A DNA stretch of 64,000 nt from Desulfomonile tiedjei DSM 6799 (GTDB lineage: Bacteria > Desulfobacterota > Desulfomonilia > Desulfomonilales > Desulfomonilaceae), in assembly GCF_000266945.1 (NCBI RefSeq), contig NC_018025.1, positions 2,728,001-2,792,000 on the forward strand. Direction: 5' to 3'. The position numbers were made by a program, and so were the translations under genes. The notes beneath the pieces were generated by a model. The model ran no database searches. It was not told the DNA's origin and saw only the letters and a program-made list of their open reading frames with translations. Below, one piece after another: positions 1 through 8,730 of this stretch; position 1 is the stretch's first letter, and every line of letters begins with the position of its first letter.

Positions 1-381
1 TATAATATCGATATCTCTGGAGTATGGATCGGGAGGAATCCATTGGTAGCCGTCGGCGCTCACTGAGCTGACATTAACTCTTCTCATAATCGTATTGATT
101 TCCGGTGTAGGAATCAATGAGTTAAATTCTACGGGAACCCGTGAGTCTTGCTGATAAATCCAGACTAATCGTTCGAATTCCGTCCGATGATCCTGGAAAT
201 TTGCAATCATCTCTTCATCACTGGGAAGAGGTCTGAACAATAGCGGCAAGTCTGCAAAGGAATAGAAAGCGAGAAAGAATAACAAATAGCATGCCGTAAA
301 CAGCAAAAAGATGCTAAGTCCCAAACAAAGGAGTACTTTCAACCAAGTAAGTCTCTGTTTTGCATGCGCATCTTGACTCAT
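1..381 (-). CDS. Partial membrane-anchored hypothetical protein (5' part only)
   Basis: A minus-strand reading frame opens with ATG at 381-379 and runs off the left edge without a stop (127 codons visible). Residues about 13-42 form a strongly hydrophobic segment (LKVLLCLGLSIFLLFTACYL), so this is an N-terminal membrane anchor or uncleaved signal. The following region is soluble and polar (ADLPLLFRPLPSDEEM, then a stretch rich in Asp, Glu and aromatic residues). I do not recognise the family. It lies left of the first tRNA-Ala att copy, so it is probably cargo of a further integrated element, or host DNA. The frame is clear but the function is unknown. Confidence 0.6.
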   Translation of the reverse strand, partial: MSQDAHAKQRLTWLKVLLCLGLSIFLLFTACYLLFFLAFYSFADLPLLFRPLPSDEEMIANFQDHRTEFERLVWIYQQDSRVPVEFNSLIPTPEINTIMRRVNVSSVSADGYQWIPPDPYSRDIDII

Positions 382-466
382 ATCACTATCTTTGATGCAT
401 TTGACGAAGCCTGAGGGTATATCCCGTTTTGATTTGTTAACTTGCCGGAGACCCCACAAAAACCTA

Positions 467-485
467 GTTAGCTATTTGCTAGCTA
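467..485. repeat. Paired GTTAGCTA-type repeat, putative integrase arm site left of att copy 1
   Basis: GTTAGCTA at 467-474 is followed one helical turn later by GCTAGCTA at 478-485. The pair ends 56 bp before the 48-bp tRNA-derived repeat at 541. The same arrangement occurs 57 bp before att copy 2 and, with a different sequence, 59 bp before att copy 3. This suggests the right end of a third integrated element that continues off the left edge. The role as an arm-type integrase site is inferred. Confidence 0.5.
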
Positions 486-540
486 GAACGAAAAAAGCAG
501 GACACTTCCGAAATGGATATCCCGCTAAGTAGTGATCTTG

Positions 541-588
541 TGGTGGAGATGAAGGGATTTGAACCCTCGACCCCCGCGTTGCGAACGC
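541..588 (-). repeat. attachment-site copy 1 (3' fragment of tRNA-Ala)
   Basis: This 48-bp block is identical to nucleotides 28-75 of the intact tRNA-Ala gene at 21726-21800, covering the anticodon stem-loop, variable loop, T arm, acceptor 3' strand and CCA. The 5' half of the tRNA is missing and the sequence diverges right after GCGAACGC. It is therefore a tRNA fragment left by integration (att), not a functional tRNA. It is the left boundary of the integrase-less 3-kb element. Confidence 0.9.
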
Positions 589-918
589 ATTTCAGGGGGC
601 AGCAGTATCAGCTACTTGTGGCAAATCCCTATAAGTGTCAACCACTGTCGTCACGTTTGGTTACGTTTCGTGACACGTCGTTTCGAAATTTGTTAGCTAA
701 TGTTAGCTGAAATTCTGACCGCCGACAAGCTAATTGGATTAGACTACCCTTACACAGACCCCTTTGATGGAACCTTGAAAGAGAGAATATAAGCTCTCCG
801 GCGCGCACCCTCTTGTGTCCACCGCGCCAGACACGTTCGATGGACCCAGTAAATTCCCGGAATGAAGAATACGCATAGGCTATATCGGGAATGCTTATGT
901 CTCCCACCACGAATTGAC
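589..918. other. Gene-free left end of the 3-kb element, with paired GTTAGCT repeat
   Basis: No convincing gene is seen; the short open frames here have no ribosome-binding site and no recognisable product. The notable content is the pair GTTAGCTA (692-699) and GTTAGCTG (702-709), 10 bp apart and about 104 bp inside att copy 1. It mirrors the pair at the other end of the element (3450-3468) and is a candidate arm-type integrase binding site. Confidence 0.5.
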
Positions 919-947
919 TTGACAACAGCAAGCATAACCCCTAATAC
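919..947 (+). promoter_or_regulatory. sigma70-type promoter of the abiE operon
   Basis: TTGACA (919-924), a 17-bp spacer and TAATAC (942-947) form a near-consensus sigma70 promoter just upstream of the AbiE antitoxin gene. The -10 box lies inside the palindrome at 938-956, so a bound repressor would block RNA polymerase. Confidence 0.7.
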
Positions 948-956
948 GTTTAGGGG
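938..956. promoter_or_regulatory. Palindromic operator overlapping the abiE promoter
   Basis: CCCCTAA-N4/5-TTAGGGG forms an inverted repeat that covers the -10 box of the abiE promoter. AbiEi antitoxins are known autorepressors that bind inverted repeats in their own promoter through an N-terminal winged helix. This palindrome is the obvious candidate site here; binding is inferred. Confidence 0.6.
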
Positions 957-958
957 TA

Positions 959-1789
959 TTGGTTAAATATGTCAAATCAGCCGTGACCATGAAACTCTTG
1001 GATTTCTTCGCCCGCCGACCGATATTCACCTACGAGGAGTTCGCTGCGTCCCTCGATGCCGATGGACCTCGAAGCATAAAGACCCGTGACTCGCTCCTTG
1101 CTCATCACATGAAAACCGGGCGCATACTCCGTGTCAAGCGGGGGTTATATGCCTCGGTTCCCTTTGGAGCCTCTCCTGATACCTTCCCTGTGGATACATT
1201 TCTCCTCGCTGGAAAAATGGCGGACGATGCCGTGATTGCCTACCACACGGCTCTTGAGTTCCACGGTAAGGCTCACTCAGTTCGGGAAGAACTCCTCTTC
1301 CTCACCGGGAAGGCGATACGTCCCTTGAGTTTCCGAGGTTACGAGTTCCGCGCGGTGCGCTTTCCCAGTGCCCTGGTGGAAGAGAAACAAGAGTCCTTTG
1401 CCGTTGATACGGCTGAAAGGGCGGGGCTTGCGGTCAGAGTCACGAGCCTGGAACGTACCCTGGTAGATGTCCTGGATCGTCCCTCGCTCGGAGGAGGATG
1501 GGAAGAGATATGGAGGTCTCTGGAAAGCGTTGAATTCTTCAACGTGGATAGGGTTTTGGACTACGCGCTCCTTCTGGCGAATGCCTCCACAGCAGCCAAG
1601 GTTGGATTCTATTTGGAACAGCACCAGAAAGAATTGATGGTGGACGACGCTCATTTGGACCGTATCCGGCGACATGTCCCAAAACAGCCCACGTATATGG
1701 CGCGGAATGCCAAGGGGCGTCTGGTGAAGCAGTGGAACCTGGTGGTTCCCTCACAAGTCGTTGACCGGGCGTGGGAGGAAATCTCTTGA
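959..1789 (+). CDS. abiEi: AbiEi-type antitoxin / transcriptional autoregulator
   Basis: A 276-residue protein of the AbiEi antitoxin family, the type IV antitoxin half of the AbiE phage-abortive-infection system. The N-terminal 60 residues resemble the winged-helix DNA-binding domain (KLLDFFARRPIFTYEEFAAS, then a GRILRVKRGLYA wing). The C-terminal domain contains the typical VTSLERTLVDVLDRP segment. It would repress its own operon and neutralise the toxin. The first possible start is TTG 959; ATG 989 is an alternative and fits better with the promoter, whose expected transcription start is near 954. Neither start has a strong Shine-Dalgarno. The stop overlaps the toxin start (TTGA), so the two are translationally coupled. 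The partner toxin is frameshifted, so the antitoxin may now be orphaned. Confidence 0.85.
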   Translation: MVKYVKSAVTMKLLDFFARRPIFTYEEFAASLDADGPRSIKTRDSLLAHHMKTGRILRVKRGLYASVPFGASPDTFPVDTFLLAGKMADDAVIAYHTALEFHGKAHSVREELLFLTGKAIRPLSFRGYEFRAVRFPSALVEEKQESFAVDTAERAGLAVRVTSLERTLVDVLDRPSLGGGWEEIWRSLESVEFFNVDRVLDYALLLANASTAAKVGFYLEQHQKELMVDDAHLDRIRRHVPKQPTYMARNAKGRLVKQWNLVVPSQVVDRAWEEIS

Positions 1790-2752
1790 AATTTTCCAGA
1801 GAATTCCTCCTTGCCGAGTCAGAGTCCACAGGGTTCCGTCCAGAGATTCTGGAGAAGGTCATTCACCTTATCGGTCTTCTGAATGGCTTCAACGTCCATC
1901 CCTTCCTCAAAGAACGGCTGGCTCTCAAGGGAGGGACGGCTTTGAACCTGTTTCTTTTTGATCTTCCCCGACTTTCCGTGGACATTGACCTCAACTACGT
2001 CGGCTCTCCCGATAAAGAGACGATGCTGTTCGACCGTCCCACAATAGAGGAGGCGATCAGGGCAGTATCGAGCAGGGAAGGCTTGAGTGTCCGCCGTGCA
2101 GCGAGCGAACACGCAGCCATCACCTTTTTTCTTCGCTACGACAGTGTTCTTGGTCAAGGCGGTGATCTGAAGGTTGACCTGAATTTCATGTTCCGGATTC
2201 CCCTTTGGCCCTTGGTCAAGATGGACTCGCTGCGGATCGGACCCTATGAGGCAGGAGGTTGTTCCTGTCCTGGACATCCACGAACTTGCCGGAGGCAAAC
2301 TGGCAGCGCTGCTCGCACGAAGGGCAAGTCGCGACTTGTTCGATGTCCATGCACTTCTGACAGGGAGCGGCCTGCATCCACACCGTCTGCGTTTGGCTTT
2401 CGTTGTCTATGGAGCCATAAACCGGAAGGATTGGAGAACCGTTCAATTATCCGACGTGGATTTCACCGAGAGTGAGTTGAAGAGAGTACTGATGCCTCTA
2501 TTGAGAAAAGATGCCGAGGGGTTGGAGCCCATCACTCGTTGGGCTGAACGTCTCGTGGAAGAGACGAAGAACGCTCTGGAATCGTTGCTCCCATTCACAG
2601 AGCCAGAGAAAGAATTTCTGGACAGGCTTCTGGATTATGGTGAAATCAAGCCAGCCTTGCTCACTGAGGACGAGGGTCTCGTGGAGCGGATCAGACAGCA
2701 CCCCGGTCTTGAGTGGAAAGCCCTCAATGTCCGTGAGTTCAAGAGAAGGTAG
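1786..2752 (+). pseudogene. abiEii: AbiEii-type nucleotidyltransferase toxin, frameshifted
   Basis: This is the toxin partner of AbiE, a nucleotidyltransferase-fold protein. The first frame carries the family motif (LALKGGTALNLF, then SVDIDLNY) with the Gly-Gly-Thr and Asp-x-Asp catalytic elements. After about residue 155 (TAT GAG at 2245-2250) the family-like sequence jumps to another frame (QEVVPVLDIHELAGGKLAAL, then SRDLFDVHALL) and continues to the stop at 2752. Dropping one base at about 2251 joins the two frames. No long homopolymer lies at the junction, so a simple slippage error is not favoured. The start is TTG 1786, seven bases after GGAGG and overlapping the antitoxin stop. The N-terminal piece would still be made, but the C-terminal half would be lost. 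A sequencing error or a programmed shift is possible but less likely. Confidence 0.8.
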
Positions 2753-2853
2753 TCGTCGACGATGTGCGGAAGCCAATGGTTATCATGAATAAGTGTGAAT
2801 GGTAGGATCGCGACCTGGGAGTTTTTTTAAGATGAGCTAAAGGACGTTGCGAG

Positions 2854-3276
2854 ATGGCAGAAGAGCAAGGATCAGAGTGCAAGATTCGGAAGGCCGAATC
2901 GAGAGATTTGGAGGGGATTGCGGAATTGTTGACTGTCGCTGGCTTATGCCGACGAGAAGGCCTGATCCCTCGTTTGGAATACATGTTGCGCAATAGCCCC
3001 GGCTTGTGTTTGGTTGCGGAACGGCACGACAAAGTAATCGGAACGATTCTAGGCAGCTACAACGGTTTTCATGTTCTACTAAGCCACGTAGCATCTGACA
3101 ATTCCGGGTCTCGCGCCGGGATCGGAGGAAAGCTGCATCACGCTTTCGCTCAACAAGCCAGTGCGTTGGGAGCTGTGGGGATTATCGCGGACTCGTGGCT
3201 AACCGCAGCGGGATTCTTCTACAAGCTTGGCTACAGGATACCAGGGGCAGTTTTTCTAATAAAAGACCTGGCTTGA
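2854..3276 (+). CDS. GNAT-family N-acetyltransferase
   Basis: A 140-residue single-domain protein with the GNAT fold: strand/helix KIRKAESRDLEGIAELL, central strands LCLVAERHDKVIGTILGSY, an acetyl-CoA loop of the R-x-x-G-x-G type (SRAGIGGKL) and the C-terminal FFYKLGYRI segment. The pyrophosphate-binding loop is close to consensus, so it may be active. The substrate is unknown. It is the last gene of the small element, 100 bp after the AbiE remnant, and may act as a separate cargo gene. A purine-rich AAAGGACG precedes the ATG. GNAT proteins can also serve as toxins, but no antitoxin-like RHH partner is adjacent, so this is not claimed. Confidence 0.75.
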   Translation: MAEEQGSECKIRKAESRDLEGIAELLTVAGLCRREGLIPRLEYMLRNSPGLCLVAERHDKVIGTILGSYNGFHVLLSHVASDNSGSRAGIGGKLHHAFAQQASALGAVGIIADSWLTAAGFFYKLGYRIPGAVFLIKDLA

Positions 3277-3449
3277 TGATATCCAGAAAAGAATCCTTTT
3301 CCCGACGCAAGGTCGGAACGTAATTCTTGCAGCGGGCGCCGGGGAGGGCGCTGAGGGTCGCCTGGTCTTCTCCGGTTTCATTTCGTGGGTCATTGTGTGT
3401 ATGAACTCGGTGGCGTTGAAACCGAAGACACAGATCGTTTCGAAACCTG

Positions 3450-3468
3450 TGAGCTATTTTGTTAGCTA
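3450..3468. repeat. Paired TGAGCTA/GTTAGCTA repeat, putative arm site left of att copy 2
   Basis: TGAGCTA (3450-3456) and GTTAGCTA (3461-3468) are 11 bp apart and lie 57 bp before att copy 2. The pair matches the pairs at 467-485 and 692-709 in sequence and phasing. It probably marks the right end of the 3-kb element. Confidence 0.55.
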
Positions 3469-3479
3469 TACACGAAAAA

Positions 3480-3507
3480 CAGGATATTCAACGTCGAGAA
3501 TATCCTG
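3480..3507. terminator. Perfect 10-bp hairpin before att copy 2
   Basis: CAGGATATTC (3480-3489) and GAATATCCTG (3498-3507) form a perfect inverted repeat with an 8-base loop. A hairpin also precedes att copy 3 (21688-21707) at a similar distance. It may end transcription toward the att site or shape the recombination site. There is no clear T tract, so calling it a terminator is tentative. Confidence 0.4.
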
Positions 3508-3524
3508 CTAAGTAGGTGATTTTA

Positions 3525-3573
3525 TGGTGGAGATGAAGGGATTTGAACCCTCGACCCCCGCGTTGCGAACGCG
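3525..3573 (-). repeat. attachment-site copy 2 (3' fragment of tRNA-Ala)
   Basis: This is the second 48-49 bp direct copy of the tRNA-Ala 3' end, identical to 541-588 and to 21726-21773. The 5' half of the tRNA is absent. It separates the 3-kb element from the 18-kb satellite-like element and is the distal att site of the latter. Confidence 0.9.
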
Positions 3574-3624
3574 CTAAGTTGTAAAATGATTTCAACGCCT
3601 TAAACGCTTTTCCTTAGTGATTCC

Positions 3625-3706
3625 AGTTACCTTTTGTCTCGATTCGTCCTGTTTGGTCTTGATAAAACTGGATAGTTTCGACCAAAATGGTAACTAGATG
3701 GCAACT
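3625..3706. repeat. Putative integrase arm sites at the left end of the 18-kb element
   Basis: GGTAACT-N3-TGGCAACT at 3689-3706 matches the sequence at 21650-21667 in 16 of 18 positions. An inverted single copy, AGTTACC, lies at 3625-3631. The pair is about 116 bp inside att copy 2. Matching sites near both att ends are expected for arm-type binding by the element's tyrosine integrase; this role is inferred. Confidence 0.6.
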
Positions 3707-3848
3707 AATCTATGTGACACATTTTGGTCTCTTGTCACTTTAAAAAGGCGTCCTTTTTCCCCTTTTCTCCTTCCCTCGTTTCCCCGTATATGTTAGTAAA
3801 CCTATTTAGTTAAGCGGCTGAAACCAGCCTCCGGCACTCATTTTTTCA

Positions 3849-4538
3849 ATGATACAAAGACGACACGGCACACAGAAATTGATAGGACAGGCTACATACA
3901 TGATAGCAGACCAGACGACAGGCGCGCAGTCTCTCACACCCACTAACACACCATCACACACACCATCTCTTCACGACCAGTTTTACGGAACAGACGTTTC
4001 CGAAAATGACCGGCTCTCATTCAGTCTACTACTTGAAAAAGTGTGCGATGGGCTCGGCCATTGGTATCTAGGGATTGACAGCGAATTCCAGAAAGACATA
4101 TTGGCAGGTAGCAAGTTGTTTTGGGAGCGGCAAAGCAAACAGGCCGATGTGAAGGGTGAAACGGATAGCCGCACGACGGACACGAACGACCAGACAGCCG
4201 CTACCGTCAAAATCCAATGTGCAACAGAGCAGGTATGGACCGATCCGACACCTAATCATTTTGAAAAAATGGATGCTGGACCAGAGAAGCCGCGTTCGCG
4301 TAGACGGTCCAAAACAACGCAGAATCTCACACCGACAAGACTCAAACGTCTTCGCGAACAGATGGGTATTTCACAGTATCAGTTGGCGAATATGGCAGGG
4401 TGCATGCAACCCAGCATTTACAGGTTTGAGTATGGTCAAGTGAAAAACATTCGGAAAATAGAACCATCGGTTAGAGAGAAAATTGAACAGATTTTCAACA
4501 CTCCATTTGCAGAATTGATGCAACCGTGTTCGGAATAA
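3849..4538 (+). CDS. Cro/CI-type helix-turn-helix protein with a long N-terminal region
   Basis: A 229-residue protein. Residues about 158-215 form a Cro/CI helix-turn-helix: LKRLREQMGISQYQLANMAG, then PSIYRFEYG and a terminal REKIEQIF helix. The first 150 residues are polar and low-complexity with no family I recognise, including a Lys/Arg-rich linker before the HTH. It sits 18 bp upstream of the tape measure gene and probably shares its transcript, so it may regulate that gene. The start at 3849 has no obvious Shine-Dalgarno. ATG 3900, with AGGAC upstream, is an alternative that would remove 17 residues. The DNA-binding call is confident; the target is unknown. Confidence 0.7.
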   Translation: MIQRRHGTQKLIGQATYMIADQTTGAQSLTPTNTPSHTPSLHDQFYGTDVSENDRLSFSLLLEKVCDGLGHWYLGIDSEFQKDILAGSKLFWERQSKQADVKGETDSRTTDTNDQTAATVKIQCATEQVWTDPTPNHFEKMDAGPEKPRSRRRSKTTQNLTPTRLKRLREQMGISQYQLANMAGCMQPSIYRFEYGQVKNIRKIEPSVREKIEQIFNTPFAELMQPCSE

Positions 4539-4556
4539 CGGGAGGGAATTAGTATT

Positions 4557-7500
4557 ATGGCAGATAACAATATTGGTATCAGTCTCATCATTAAAGCGGT
4601 TGACGCGGGAAGTCCTATACTTGAGAAGATCTCGGGTGCATTGGACAAGATCGGACTGAGTTCGACCAATGCGGGACAAAAAGCGGGCACGGCTGGCAAT
4701 CAAATCAAGAATGCGTTTTCAGCGATCCCCGATCACCTGGACAAAATGAACAAAGCGGTTGAGAGCTTTTCAAACAAACTGGCCAGTATGGGCGCATCAT
4801 TGACCGCCCTTGGCGCATCAATCACCGCGCCAATGGGTCTTGCAGTCAAAACCGCTGCTGATTTTGAAAACGAGATGAACAAGTTGCAGGCGTTTGGTGA
4901 GATTGATGTCAAGACGGACGCGGGACAGAAGGCGTTCAAGGCGTTATCTGATAAGGCGAGAGAATTAGGCGCGGCGACGCAGTTCACTGCTGCCGAAGTT
5001 GCGGCAGGTATGGGTGAGCTTGCAAAGGCGGGTTATTCTACAGAGCAGATTATCGCGTCGATAGGGCCGGCGCTCAATCTCGCATTTACTGAAGGGCGGT
5101 CCATGAAGGACACGGCCGAAGATTTGGTGAAGGTCTTGGCGTCTTTCGGTATGGGGGCGGATCAAGCGGGACGGGCTACGGATGTGTTGTCAAAGACGTC
5201 GCTTGCTACTACCACATCAATGTCAGGTCTGGTTGAAGGTCTCAAATACGTGGCATCCATGGCCAACAATGTTGGCATGAACATCGAGGAGACATCGGCG
5301 TACCTCGGCATATTCGCGCAAAACGGTGTTGATGCGTCTATGGCAGGAACCGGACTCCGGCGCATCCTGGGAGATCTATCAAACCCGACAAAAGAGGCGC
5401 GGGGCGCATTAGCAAACCTGGGAGTAGAGATCGCCAAGAATTCGGACGGGTCCGTCAATCTGACTAAGACGTTTGAACGGCTTGCAAAGAGCGGATTATC
5501 CACCGCGGACGCATTCAAAATCTTCGGCGACCAGGGCGGAAACGTTGCGATCACGGCAAGCAAGAATATCGATGCGATTAAGAAACTGACCGTTGAAAAC
5601 GAAAATGCCAAGGGCAGTCTCGATAAGGTTGTCGGTATCATAAACAAAGGACTCGGCCCGGCCTGGAAGAATTTTTTGTCGGCGCTTCAAGAGGTAGCAA
5701 TCGCATTGGCGGGCCCGTTTTTGGAGGCCTTAAAAGGAGCGCTTGATCAGGTATCCGCGTTTCTCAGGGGCGTGAGCGAATTTTCAAAGGCCCATCCAAT
5801 CATAACACAGGCGATTACTGCCATAGTTGCGTCGTTTGGTCTGTTTGCCGCGGCTGCAGGAACTATCAGCCTGTCAATTGCTGGTGTCGGTTATGCTCTG
5901 GGTGGTCTGGGCACGGTGTTTGCGGGTAGCGGAATCTTGTCGATAGGATCCACTGTTGCATCCCTTATTCCCTCATGGGCGGGGCTTACCGCTGCAATCG
6001 GATCGTTTGTTTCAGCGCTCGGGACGGCAGGCACAGCAATCGCGGCATTCGCAAGCGGTCCTGTTGCCATTATAGCCGCGGCTGTTGCTGCGATTGTTGG
6101 TGCGGTTGCGGGCGGATATAAAATACTAAGTGACCGAGCAGAAGCAGCGGCAATCCAGGCGGAAACACTGAAGAAATCACAGGACGATTTACAACGTGCT
6201 ATTGATGAAGGATTCGACCCCAAGGCTGCTATTAAAAGAGTTTCCGGAGCAGATCTGCAAAATGATCCGTATGTGGATTTAGTGGCAAAACGCAAACAGG
6301 CTGTTGCGGAATTCGTTGGTATTGGCGAACAGCTCACGCAAGCCAGAGAAAAAGACGCTCAAAGCTGGTTGCCCGGGAAATCTTCGGACACAAAGGCGGC
6401 TGAGAGAAACTTTGTCTTGGCGCGCCAAAACCTGGACGCGATTCAGGCGGAAATTAACGGGCGGATCGATCAGAAAGCGGCGGTTGAGGGGTTGGTGGTC
6501 GCTCACGAGAAGCTCGTCAATGCCCAAAAGCAAGAAGTTAAGACAAGCGAGGAACTCTTACAGCTTACCAAAAACCGATCTGAGGTTGAGTTAAAGCTCA
6601 TTGGTGATTCTTTTAAGGACAAAGAGAACGCTTTCAAGTTGGAATTGGACCAGCGCAAAGTCGCTATTGAAGAGAGCACGAAGAGCACCGTTTTAACAGA
6701 ACAACAGATCAATAATCTCATCACTTCAAGCTCACAGCAAAGAATACGGATTGCTGAAGCCGAGTATGCGGCAACACGTGCTGCGCGCGAGAAGAGCTTT
6801 AGCGAACAGCGTAGCATCTACGAAAACATGTTGAAAAGCGGCGAAGATGTCGCAAGTGCGAAAAAAGGCTTAGCGGAACTTGAAAAAGCGCAAACAGAAG
6901 CGCAGATTGCCGACCAGCGGCGACTCTCTGAAGCTGTGATGCAAGAAGCCCACACTCAACTCAATGCAAAATCGGACGCTATCAAAAAAATCAAGGATCT
7001 TGAAAAAGAATTGCAGTCCGAACAAGACTCCACTCAAGAAGCCCTGAAGGGGATTAGTGGAGCGTATCTCAATGAATACGGCAAAATAGAAACTAAACTT
7101 TTTGACATTAATGAAAAATTCAAACAAGCCACCAAATTAATTCCAACCATGCCTGAAAAGGCACTCGAGCTATTTAAACAAGTGAAGAGCGAAAGTGCCG
7201 GAATGGTCAATAATCTCGAGCAGTTCAATGATAAACTGCAAAAAGTCGCAAACAATACTCAGGATGCCTTGCGCCGCGTGAATCGATTTGGGGAGGAAGG
7301 GGCTGATAAATATAAACAGGCGGCCGGAGATGCCCGGTGGTTGGCAGAGCGGGCAAATCAAGCGATTGCCGGAGGAAAATTTCAGACGGCTGAGGGTTTA
7401 TTCAACACACTTATGGCTACAGCAGAATCCCTACCTAGTGCCGTTAAGAAGACTGGGGATGCTGAAGTTGACAAAAGAAATCTTGAGGACGCAAAGCAAA

Positions 7501-8495
7501 CCGCACGCGATTACATAGCCCTAGCAAGTGGCGGTTTAACAGATGTCATTAACCTTCAGAAATTACAAGCAGAAAAGACAAATGAGCAAGCGAAAAAGAA
7601 CCTTGAGGCGGCTCAGAAACAAATCGAAGATCTGATTAAATCGCAAATTCAGAGTTCAAAAAACTTAATCACTGCGCTGAATGAAAATACCGCGGCACTG
7701 CGCGGGACGTCTGGAAACAACCAACAAGGCGGACAAGATGGTCCCGGGCAGGGGGGCGAGTCTGATTTACCCCCCAATTATACGCCGAGCGATTACACTC
7801 CACGTTATGACACCGGCTCGACAAACCTGGGGTACGATTACGGTTTTGGCGGCAGCTTGGGCGGCGGCTTGGGCGGTTATGATGGTTCCATGTCCGGGAT
7901 GACCAAATATGCAGTGAACTCCCCCGAAGTTGGACGGTTGCTTGCTCAAACCGACAAGCTACTTGCAAAATCTCATGCGGAGAGTCAAACCATGGCAGCG
8001 CGTATGGATGCGCTAAGATACCTGGAAAGCGCCGCGAAAAATCTCGATTACAAAGAAAGAATGGGTTATTTCGGGACGTTAGGTCCGCAAGATGCGGCTG
8101 ACCCTGAATTTGGTATGGGAGATAAAGACATCTCCGATGCGTTATATAGAATTTTGGGACGCGACACTTTCGATTTTGACGCAATGCGTGGGAATATAGA
8201 TCGCATGTTGGGAGGCGCGTACGAGCGGGCAAAAACAACCGTTGACGGGGCGAAGGAAGCCCTTGACCCCCAAACCCAATTGAATAATCAAATCGGAGAC
8301 ATGACCCAAAGACTGGAAACCGTTTTTGACAATTTTAGCAACAAGTTTGAGTCAGTTATGGATGACGCTGGGGGCAGATTCGCAAGTACCACTGAACGTT
8401 CAATCGAAGACGCCTTTGGCAAGGGCATGCTCATGGAAGTCAACTTGAGCAATGACGACGGCGCCTCTCTCGGCAGTGTCCGGAGGATTATATAG
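4557..8495 (+). CDS. Phage tail tape measure protein (TP901-type core), 1312 residues
   Basis: In phages this protein forms the rod inside the tail tube and sets tail length. Residues about 100-300 match the TP901 core (AADFENEMNKL, then ELGAATQFTAAEVAAGMGEL, FAQNGVDASMAGTGLRRIL and GDQGGNVAI). Residues about 410-530 contain several Ala/Gly-rich hydrophobic helices, as usual for tape measure proteins that enter membranes. A long coiled-coil region rich in Lys, Glu and Gln spans about 540-1060. A Gly/Tyr/Pro-rich linker follows near 1070-1130, then a helical C-terminus. It starts at ATG 4557 after GGGAGG. The frame is intact over 3.9 kb, which implies selection. What is odd is that no other tail, capsid or packaging gene is recognisable in the element. 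Confidence 0.9.
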   Translation: MADNNIGISLIIKAVDAGSPILEKISGALDKIGLSSTNAGQKAGTAGNQIKNAFSAIPDHLDKMNKAVESFSNKLASMGASLTALGASITAPMGLAVKTAADFENEMNKLQAFGEIDVKTDAGQKAFKALSDKARELGAATQFTAAEVAAGMGELAKAGYSTEQIIASIGPALNLAFTEGRSMKDTAEDLVKVLASFGMGADQAGRATDVLSKTSLATTTSMSGLVEGLKYVASMANNVGMNIEETSAYLGIFAQNGVDASMAGTGLRRILGDLSNPTKEARGALANLGVEIAKNSDGSVNLTKTFERLAKSGLSTADAFKIFGDQGGNVAITASKNIDAIKKLTVENENAKGSLDKVVGIINKGLGPAWKNFLSALQEVAIALAGPFLEALKGALDQVSAFLRGVSEFSKAHPIITQAITAIVASFGLFAAAAGTISLSIAGVGYALGGLGTVFAGSGILSIGSTVASLIPSWAGLTAAIGSFVSALGTAGTAIAAFASGPVAIIAAAVAAIVGAVAGGYKILSDRAEAAAIQAETLKKSQDDLQRAIDEGFDPKAAIKRVSGADLQNDPYVDLVAKRKQAVAEFVGIGEQLTQAREKDAQSWLPGKSSDTKAAERNFVLARQNLDAIQAEINGRIDQKAAVEGLVVAHEKLVNAQKQEVKTSEELLQLTKNRSEVELKLIGDSFKDKENAFKLELDQRKVAIEESTKSTVLTEQQINNLITSSSQQRIRIAEAEYAATRAAREKSFSEQRSIYENMLKSGEDVASAKKGLAELEKAQTEAQIADQRRLSEAVMQEAHTQLNAKSDAIKKIKDLEKELQSEQDSTQEALKGISGAYLNEYGKIETKLFDINEKFKQATKLIPTMPEKALELFKQVKSESAGMVNNLEQFNDKLQKVANNTQDALRRVNRFGEEGADKYKQAAGDARWLAERANQAIAGGKFQTAEGLFNTLMATAESLPSAVKKTGDAEVDKRNLEDAKQTARDYIALASGGLTDVINLQKLQAEKTNEQAKKNLEAAQKQIEDLIKSQIQSSKNLITALNENTAALRGTSGNNQQGGQDGPGQGGESDLPPNYTPSDYTPRYDTGSTNLGYDYGFGGSLGGGLGGYDGSMSGMTKYAVNSPEVGRLLAQTDKLLAKSHAESQTMAARMDALRYLESAAKNLDYKERMGYFGTLGPQDAADPEFGMGDKDISDALYRILGRDTFDFDAMRGNIDRMLGGAYERAKTTVDGAKEALDPQTQLNNQIGDMTQRLETVFDNFSNKFESVMDDAGGRFASTTERSIEDAFGKGMLMEVNLSNDDGASLGSVRRII

Positions 8496-8497
8496 GG

Positions 8498-8665
8498 TTA
8501 ACTGAGTGTTATATCGTCTTTTACCGACTCTTTCGCTGTGTCTAACCACGCGTCAATCGTTTCAAAAAGCTCGGCGGTTTTCTGCAGCGCTTCAACCATT
8601 GTGGAGAATCCAGCGGCCATATTACGGACCAGCTCTTGCATTGCGGTAATCTCTTCGATCTTCAT
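8498..8665 (-). CDS. Small helical protein of unknown function (55 aa)
   Basis: The start is taken as ATG 8665, which follows GGAG at seven bases (GGAGTATTTTTATG); an upstream in-frame codon at 8704 has no such site. The product is acidic and probably all helix (KIEEITAMQELVRNMAAGF, then ALQKTAELFETIDAWLDTAKE). It is convergent with the tape measure gene: the two stops are two bases apart. It is the last gene of a leftward set of four (10145 to 8498). No family is recognised. It could bind the tape measure coiled coil or be regulatory; this is speculation from position only. Confidence 0.6.
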   Translation of the reverse strand: MKIEEITAMQELVRNMAAGFSTMVEALQKTAELFETIDAWLDTAKESVKDDITLS

Positions 8666-8730
8666 AAAAATACTCCGATAAGGATAATGGGGAGCGCGAA
8701 ACACTCCCCTTGTTCATTTTCAACCCCACA

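Larger units (their letters stand above)
541..3524. mobile_element. Integrase-less 3-kb element between two att copies (CIME-like), AbiE cargo
   Basis: The segment is bounded by two direct 48-bp copies of the tRNA-Ala 3' end (541-588 and 3525-3572). It carries an AbiEi antitoxin, a frameshifted AbiEii toxin and a GNAT protein, but no recombinase. Paired GTTAGCTA-type repeats lie inside both ends (692-709 and 3450-3468). This is what is expected of a cis-mobilisable element: att sites kept, integrase lost, possible mobilisation by a related element's integrase in trans. Boundaries are seen directly; mobility is inferred. Confidence 0.7.

Noticed and set aside
513-710. 65-residue frame on the plus strand across att copy 1 (MKGFEPSTPALRT-type product)
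   Set aside because: It reads through the complement of the tRNA fragment; such 'MKGFEPSTPALRT' products are a common tRNA-overlap artefact. The same applies at 21659-21970.
638-931. 97-residue leftward frame between att copy 1 and abiEi
   Set aside because: No ribosome-binding site, overlaps the arm repeats and has no recognisable family.
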